Positions 59,752 to 64,000 of a stretch of DNA of 64,000 nt are shown in pieces. The stretch lies in assembly GCF_020010905.1 (NCBI RefSeq), contig NZ_JAGJBY010000002.1, forward strand, positions 2,790,001 to 2,854,000. Direction: 5' to 3'. Within the stretch, counting starts at the first letter, position 1; every line of letters starts with the position of its first letter. The notes beneath the pieces are model-generated. The model was not told the DNA's origin. It did not search any database and was given only the letters and a program-made list of their open reading frames with translations. The position numbers and the translations under genes were made by a program. Source of the stretch: Streptomyces acidiscabies (GTDB taxonomy: Bacteria; Actinomycetota; Actinomycetes; Streptomycetales; Streptomycetaceae).

Positions 59752-60507
59752 TCAGCGGCCCCAGATAGAGGTACCGCCGTCGACGGTGAGCACGCTGCCC
59801 ACCACGAACCCGGACTCTTCGGACGCCAACCAGACGATGGCGTCCGCGATCTCCTCGGGCTCCGCCATCCGGCCGACAGGCGCACGGCCGTCGAGCGAGG
59901 CCCGCAGGCTTTCCGGGTCCGGCGACTCGGCGAGCATCTTGGCGAAGTAAGGCGAGTTGACGGTGCCGGGCGCCACGGCGTTCACCCGAATGCCCTGGCC
60001 GATGTGGTCCACCGCCATGGCCCGGGTCAGGGACGCGATGGCCCCCTTCGACGCCACGTAGGCGGCGCGGTCGGCGATGCCCTGGGCCGCCGTGTACGAG
60101 GCGACGTTGACGATGCGGCCGCCGGTCTTGGCGAGCTCGGGGATGGCGTACTTCGAACAGAGGAAGACACCCTTGGCGTTGACCGCCATCACACGGTCCC
60201 AGTCGGCTTCCTCAATGGTCTCGACGGTGCCCCGGAACCCGAAGCCGGCGTTGTTGACCAGGACGTCGATCCTGCCGAAAGACTGCACCACGGTACTGAT
60301 CAGCGCCGCGACCCGGGCACTGTCGCTGACGTCCACAGACACCGCCTTGCCGGGCGTCTTCAGCTCGGCGACGGTCCGGGCGGCCGCGCCCTCGTCGACG
60401 TCGGCTGCGACGACCGTCCAGCCGCGCTCGGCGAACCGCAGCGCGGTCGCGCGGCCGATGCCACTGCCCGCACCGGTGACGATGACGACCTGTCCTTGTG
60501 CACTCAT
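59752..60507 (-). CDS. Short-chain dehydrogenase/reductase, copy 1 of a pair
   Basis: The 251-residue classical SDR has TGAGSGIGRATALR, VLVNNAGFGFRG, NVASYTAAQG and YVASK, with terminal VDGGTSIWGR. Its ATG follows AGGAG and overlaps the stop of the alcohol dehydrogenase gene by four bases. It is highly similar to the SDR at 62015-62770 along the whole length (for example NNAGFGFRGTVETI and AVDHIGQGIRVNAVAPGTVN), so one arose by duplication. Confidence 0.86.
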   Translation of the reverse strand: MSAQGQVVIVTGAGSGIGRATALRFAERGWTVVAADVDEGAAARTVAELKTPGKAVSVDVSDSARVAALISTVVQSFGRIDVLVNNAGFGFRGTVETIEEADWDRVMAVNAKGVFLCSKYAIPELAKTGGRIVNVASYTAAQGIADRAAYVASKGAIASLTRAMAVDHIGQGIRVNAVAPGTVNSPYFAKMLAESPDPESLRASLDGRAPVGRMAEPEEIADAIVWLASEESGFVVGSVLTVDGGTSIWGR

Positions 60508-61631
60508 GCCGGCTCCTGTTCCTTCGCAAGGTCGATGATCTGGCGCAGGACCGATCCCGCGTGGAGGTCGTCCATCGCCTTGTTGATGTCGGCGAGGGCG
60601 ATGTGGCCCGTGATCAGCTTGTCCAGCGGCAGCCGGCCTTCGAGGTACAGGGCGGCATAGCGCCTGATGTCCTCGGCGGGGTCGCCGGAACCGAGGTACG
60701 AGCCGATCAGTGAGCGCGCCTCGGTGACGAGGGAGAGCGGCGAGATGGTCAGTTGCGTCGAAGGGTGCGGCAGGCCGACCGTGACGGTCCGGCCGCCCGG
60801 ACGCGTCAGCGCGATCGCCGTCTCCAGCGCACGTACGTTGCCGGTGCACTCGACGACGAGGTCGTAGCGTGCGTCGGCGGCGACCGCTTCCTGCGGGGTG
60901 AGCGAGCGCGTCGCACCGAAGCCCCCGGCCCGGGTGAGCTTTCCGGGCAGGACATCGACCGCGAGGACCGCTGACGGCTCGGCGCTGGCGGCGACCATCA
61001 TGGCGGCGAATCCGACACCGCCCAGACCGACTACCGCGACCGACTCCCCGGGCTTCAGTCCGCCGGCGTTGAGCACCGCGCCGCCGCCGGTCAGCACCGC
61101 GCATCCGAGCACGGCGGCGACGTCGGCCGGCACCTCGGGCGGAACGACCACGAGCGAGGCGACGTCGACGATGGCGCGGGTCGCAAACGCCGACACGCCG
61201 CCGTGATGGTCGATGGGCCCGCCGCGCCAGCGCAGCCGTCGCCCGCCGCCCAGCATTTCACCGCGCGCGTTGGCGGCGCTCCCGCGCGAGCACAGGGCCC
61301 ATCCAGGGCTGGTGCACGCCTCGCAGGTACCGCAGATCGGGAGGAAGGTCATGACGACGCGGTCACCGACCGCGACGCCGTCGGTGTCGGGCCCGCAGCG
61401 CACGACGGTGCCGCTGCCCTCGTGGCCCAGCAGCATCGGCACGACGACCTCACGGTTGCCGTTGACGCGGGAGAGGTCCGAGTGGCAGACGCCCGCCGCC
61501 TCCATCCGGACCTCGACCTCGCCCGGTCCGGGCTCGTCGAGTTCGAGCACGTCCACCGTGATCGGGGTCGACTTCGACCACGGCTCGGCGTCACCCACCC
61601 GTTCGAGGACTGCGCCTCTGATACGTGTCAT
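60504..61631 (-). CDS. Zinc-dependent alcohol dehydrogenase (aryl/NDMA-type)
   Basis: The 375-residue medium-chain dehydrogenase has catalytic zinc ligands in AGVCHSD (C49) and GHE (H70), structural Cys in ICGTCEACTSPGWALC and the cofactor motif VVGLGGVGFAAMMVAAS. It resembles aryl-alcohol and mycothiol/NDMA-type dehydrogenases. Translation is coupled to the SDR gene. A fragment of a second copy lies at 62815-62880 ahead of the second SDR, so the pair ADH-SDR was duplicated as a unit. The start follows GGGAGA. Confidence 0.86.
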   Translation of the reverse strand: MTRIRGAVLERVGDAEPWSKSTPITVDVLELDEPGPGEVEVRMEAAGVCHSDLSRVNGNREVVVPMLLGHEGSGTVVRCGPDTDGVAVGDRVVMTFLPICGTCEACTSPGWALCSRGSAANARGEMLGGGRRLRWRGGPIDHHGGVSAFATRAIVDVASLVVVPPEVPADVAAVLGCAVLTGGGAVLNAGGLKPGESVAVVGLGGVGFAAMMVAASAEPSAVLAVDVLPGKLTRAGGFGATRSLTPQEAVAADARYDLVVECTGNVRALETAIALTRPGGRTVTVGLPHPSTQLTISPLSLVTEARSLIGSYLGSGDPAEDIRRYAALYLEGRLPLDKLITGHIALADINKAMDDLHAGSVLRQIIDLAKEQEPA

Positions 61632-61860
61632 TGCGGACCGTCTCCCTTCACCTTCGTGCTGTGTACATGTCGGTTTCGCGGACCAAATGCGCCGAGGGCT
61701 TCGCCGGGTGCGTCCGCTGCCTCTCCGTGATGCGTCCTTCTGCGGCGTCAGGGCCGGACGACGGCTCTTGGGTCACGGGGGTCAGGGGCAGGCGCCGCTT
61801 CAAACGGAGTGGGCGGGCCAGTCGGAGGCGCTGGATCAGCTTTCGAAACCCGACAGCCAT

Positions 61861-61879
61861 ATGACCGTAATACCGTCAT
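61861..61879. promoter_or_regulatory. Near-perfect palindrome upstream of the alcohol dehydrogenase
   Basis: ATGACCGTA-A-TACCGTCAT has 8 of 9 arm positions paired and lies 230 bases upstream of the alcohol dehydrogenase start, beside a minus-strand TTGACA (61886-61891). It fits a TetR- or GntR-type operator. The rest of 61632-62014 shows no gene. Confidence 0.55.
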
Positions 61880-62014
61880 CGGCAATGTCAAGGGAACGGG
61901 ACGGATCCCGTCCGGATTGACATCGAGCGAGGCCGGCGTGGGACTGCGCGGCTGCCCACCTGGGCATCCTGATGGCTGTTGACTGACACCCTCACGCCCT
62001 GCGGGCAAGGGGGG

Positions 62015-62770
62015 TCAGCGACCCCAAATGGACGTGCCGCCGTCGACGGTGAGCACCGTGCCGACGGCGAAGCGCGACTCGGAGCTGGCCAGCCAGGCGA
62101 TGGCATCGGCGATCTCCTCCGGCTCGGCCATGCGGCCGATCGGCGCGCGCCCGTCGAGTGAGGCTCGCAGCTGCTCCGCGTTGTCGGACTCGGCGAGCAT
62201 CCTGGCGAAGTACGGGGAGTTCACGGTCCCCGGTGCGACCGCGTTGACACGGACGCCCTGGCCGATGTGGTCGACGGCCATGGCCCTGGTCAGTGCCGCG
62301 ATCGCGCCCTTGGAGGCGACGTAGGCAGCACGGTCGGGGATGCCGACCTGAGCGGTGTAGGAGGTGACGTTCACGATGGCGCCGGATGTCTTGACCAGTT
62401 CAGGAAGTGCGAACTTTGAGCAGAGGAAGACGCTCTTGGTATTGACGGCCATCAGTCGATCCCAGTCGGCTTCGGAGATCGTCTCCACCGTGCCGCGGAA
62501 GCCGAACCCGGCGTTGTTGACCAGGATGTCGACCCTCCCGAACGCCTCGACCGTCGCGGCGACCATCTTCTGCACGTCAGCGGAACTGCTGACGTCGGTG
62601 CAGGTTGCCACTGCCCGCTTTCCGGCCAGGCCCGCTGTTTCCTCGGCTGCCGCCAGGTTCTTGTCCGCAGCGGTCAGCGAGGCGCCGAGTGCGGCCAGCC
62701 GCAGTGCTGTGGCCCGGCCGATGCCGCTGCCGGCGCCGGTGACGATCGCGGTCTTGCCGTGGAAATCCAT
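62015..62770 (-). CDS. Short-chain dehydrogenase/reductase, copy 2 of a pair
   Basis: The 251-residue SDR has the same length and motifs as copy 1: TGAGSGIGRATALRLAALGA, VDILVNNAGFGFRGTVETIS, NVTSYTAQVG, YVASK and VDGGTSIWGR. Differences concentrate in residues about 30-70, so the cofactor or substrate preference may differ. It lies between the alpha/beta hydrolase (upstream) and the intact ADH-SDR pair (downstream) on the same strand. Confidence 0.86.
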   Translation of the reverse strand: MDFHGKTAIVTGAGSGIGRATALRLAALGASLTAADKNLAAAEETAGLAGKRAVATCTDVSSSADVQKMVAATVEAFGRVDILVNNAGFGFRGTVETISEADWDRLMAVNTKSVFLCSKFALPELVKTSGAIVNVTSYTAQVGIPDRAAYVASKGAIAALTRAMAVDHIGQGVRVNAVAPGTVNSPYFARMLAESDNAEQLRASLDGRAPIGRMAEPEEIADAIAWLASSESRFAVGTVLTVDGGTSIWGR

Positions 62771-62814
62771 GGATGCTCCTCAGTCAAAGGTGTTGATATG
62801 GCCCAGGGCCCCCG

Positions 62815-62880
62815 CTGCTTGGTGTCGTACCGCCGAATGTCCTCGGCAGGGGAGCCCACGGAGAGCCGATCGCGCATGGG
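62815..62880 (-). pseudogene. Alcohol dehydrogenase fragment
   Basis: The minus strand reads RLSVGSPAEDIRRYDT, matching SYLGSGDPAEDIRRYAA of the dehydrogenase at 60504-61631; the DNA GATGTCCTCGGC is shared. It is the eroded 3' portion of a second copy of that gene, located just ahead of the second SDR. Confidence 0.75.
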
Positions 62881-62919
62881 TGACCAAGGCCGGTGGGGCT
62901 GCCACACCGCATGTGTTGA

Positions 62920-63828
62920 TCATGTTCCTGCTGCGGTTGCCGGGTTCTCGTGTGGCGCCGTAGTGGTGTCAACTTCGCTGATCTCGTCGAGGGCCGGCAG
63001 GAGGTATTCGCGAAACAGCGCATAGTTCTCCGCCATCGGGAAATGCCCGATCCCTGCCATCCGCCCGCCACGGGCGCCGCTGATCCTGCTGATGGCTTCT
63101 TCGGTTTCGTCGGCCGTGCAGGCATGGTCGTACTCACCGGTGAACAGATAGACGGGGCACCGCTTCGTGTCGAAATCCCCTGTCTTCTCCGTCAGGTCCA
63201 GGTCCTCGGAGTAGAAGTAGGTGTCGCCCCGGTAGATGCCCGGGCCGCCCTGGCTGTAGATCCACCACACCTCCCGACGCCATTCCTCCGGGCTCGAGGG
63301 GGCCATCAGGCTGTAGGTCCAACTCGGCACGGACTGCTGGGCGTTGATGTCCGGGCGCAGCGACCAGTCCTGGAACCGACCGTGCACCTTGAGCGCACCG
63401 GACAGGCCGATGACGGCGCGCCAGCGATCCGGGGTGCGCCGGGCGAGTTCCAGCACGATCGAACCGGCCATCGAGCACCCAAGGACGATTGGGGAGCGCA
63501 GTTCGAGCGCGTTGGCGAAAGCATGGATGATCTGGAGGTAGGAGTCCGTCGTCAGCAGGTACTCCTCGCGCCACCAGCCGTCGGGAGGCAGGGAGCGGCC
63601 GTGCCACGGAAGGTCGAAGGCGATCACGCGATACCGTGAGGTCAGCTCTCGGTCATTGATCATCTGCCGGAACTGCCGCGAGTCGGCGCCGGCCGTGTGC
63701 AGGCACAGCAGCACCGGGCCTGAGCCCGCTTCTTCGAAATAGATGCGGTAGCGCACACCGCCTGCAGTGAGATGGACGTAACGTCCGACCGTCTCTTCCA
63801 GGACGACCGATTCAGTGGATTTCGACAT
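62920..63828 (-). CDS. Alpha/beta hydrolase (C-C or ester hydrolase type)
   Basis: The 302-residue protein has the alpha/beta hydrolase order: oxyanion region LLCLHTAGADSRQF, FDLPWHGRS, nucleophile elbow in VLGCSMAGSI (Ser), acid in FTGEYDHACT (Asp) and catalytic His in MAGIGHFPMAEN. Similar enzymes hydrolyse meta-cleavage products, esters or lactones. The ATG at 63828 follows GGGGAAG and overlaps the upstream gene's 3' end by 17 bases. It is the first complete gene of the leftward operon. Confidence 0.84.
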   Translation of the reverse strand: MSKSTESVVLEETVGRYVHLTAGGVRYRIYFEEAGSGPVLLCLHTAGADSRQFRQMINDRELTSRYRVIAFDLPWHGRSLPPDGWWREEYLLTTDSYLQIIHAFANALELRSPIVLGCSMAGSIVLELARRTPDRWRAVIGLSGALKVHGRFQDWSLRPDINAQQSVPSWTYSLMAPSSPEEWRREVWWIYSQGGPGIYRGDTYFYSEDLDLTEKTGDFDTKRCPVYLFTGEYDHACTADETEEAISRISGARGGRMAGIGHFPMAENYALFREYLLPALDEISEVDTTTAPHENPATAAGT

Positions 63829-64000
63829 TCTTCCCCAATTCCACCAGGCGCGTAATGACCCGCAAATTACGAATGAGTGTGAGCCGGCCTTTGCGTAGTT
63901 CGATTCCCTGAGAATGCTTGAGCAGAGCCAGGAGATCATGCCGGAGCGGCTGGGGTGGGCCGTGGAACAGCTCGGTCCATGTGTGGAGATCCGCGCACAG
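63812..64000 (-). CDS. C-terminal end of a gene entering from the right
   Basis: From the window edge the minus strand is open for 62 codons (LCADLHTWTELFHGPPQPLR, HDLLALLKHSQGIELRKGRL, LIRNLRVITRLVELGKNVEI) and ends at TGA at 63812. The codon use is typical of the organism at its GC-rich part, less so near the end. Overlap with the hydrolase start suggests coupling. The family is not recognised from this tail. Confidence 0.65.
   Translation of the reverse strand: MCADLHTWTELFHGPPQPLRHDLLALLKHSQGIELRKGRLTLIRNLRVITRLVELGKNVEIH

Overview
The window is high-GC actinobacterial DNA, most likely from a Streptomyces or a close relative. The evidence is strong third-position GC, GTG starts, GGAGG-type ribosome sites, a mycothiol-dependent isomerase homologue, HbpS, HxlR and LuxR/NB-ARC families, and Ala-X-Ala signal peptides. 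No tRNA, rRNA or CRISPR array was seen. Everything here comes from reading the sequence and recalling families; no database search was run.

Region 1 (about 0-23 kb) is a well-preserved aromatic catabolic island. It holds pcaFIJ with a divergent LysR gene, a TetR gene flanked by two matching operators, and a phthalate-type Rieske oxygenase with its reductase. It also holds an aldehyde dehydrogenase, maleylacetate reductase, hydroxyquinol 1,2-dioxygenase, a VOC protein, an SDR, a benzaldehyde lyase-like ThDP enzyme, an aryl-alcohol dehydrogenase, an FAD hydroxylase, an IclR regulator and a DHA2 exporter. Read together (inference), acyloin or lignin-like aromatics would be cleaved to aldehydes, oxidised to acids, hydroxylated and decarboxylated to hydroxyquinol, then taken through maleylacetate and 3-oxoadipate to succinyl-CoA and acetyl-CoA.

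Region 2 (about 23-43 kb) is a mosaic. It contains an HxlR/NmrA pair, several SDRs, a cupin plus amidohydrolase pair, a large LuxR-type ATPase regulator, LysR and XRE regulators, and many decayed genes. In its middle a secreted LamG protein with a tandem repeat of an unknown domain lies directly upstream of a secreted CdtB-like nuclease fused to a ricin-type lectin domain. This pair is the most unusual protein finding.

Region 3 (about 43-50.6 kb) holds a simple-sugar-type ABC importer operon that ends in three SnoaL/NTF2-fold genes and the remains of a fourth. It is bounded by decayed copies of two Region 1 promoters: the aldehyde dehydrogenase promoter near 43.0 kb and the exporter promoter near 50.1 kb. 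A 17-bp palindrome with consensus TGTTCRTTNRACGRACA recurs at seven places in Regions 1-3. It is the likely operator of the IclR regulator encoded at 19.8 kb.

Region 4 (about 50.8-57.9 kb) is a RutA-like two-component flavin monooxygenase operon with an AraC gene, an ISL3 relic, a truncated exporter gene and a TetR gene. It lies between two complementary halves of an IS3-type transposase gene, which fits an old inversion. Region 5 (about 57.9-64 kb) is a leftward catabolic operon: alpha/beta hydrolase, SDR, zinc alcohol dehydrogenase, a second closely related SDR, a monooxygenase-fold protein, a metallo-beta-lactamase-fold lactonase and a zinc-ribbon protein. Both window ends cut genes.
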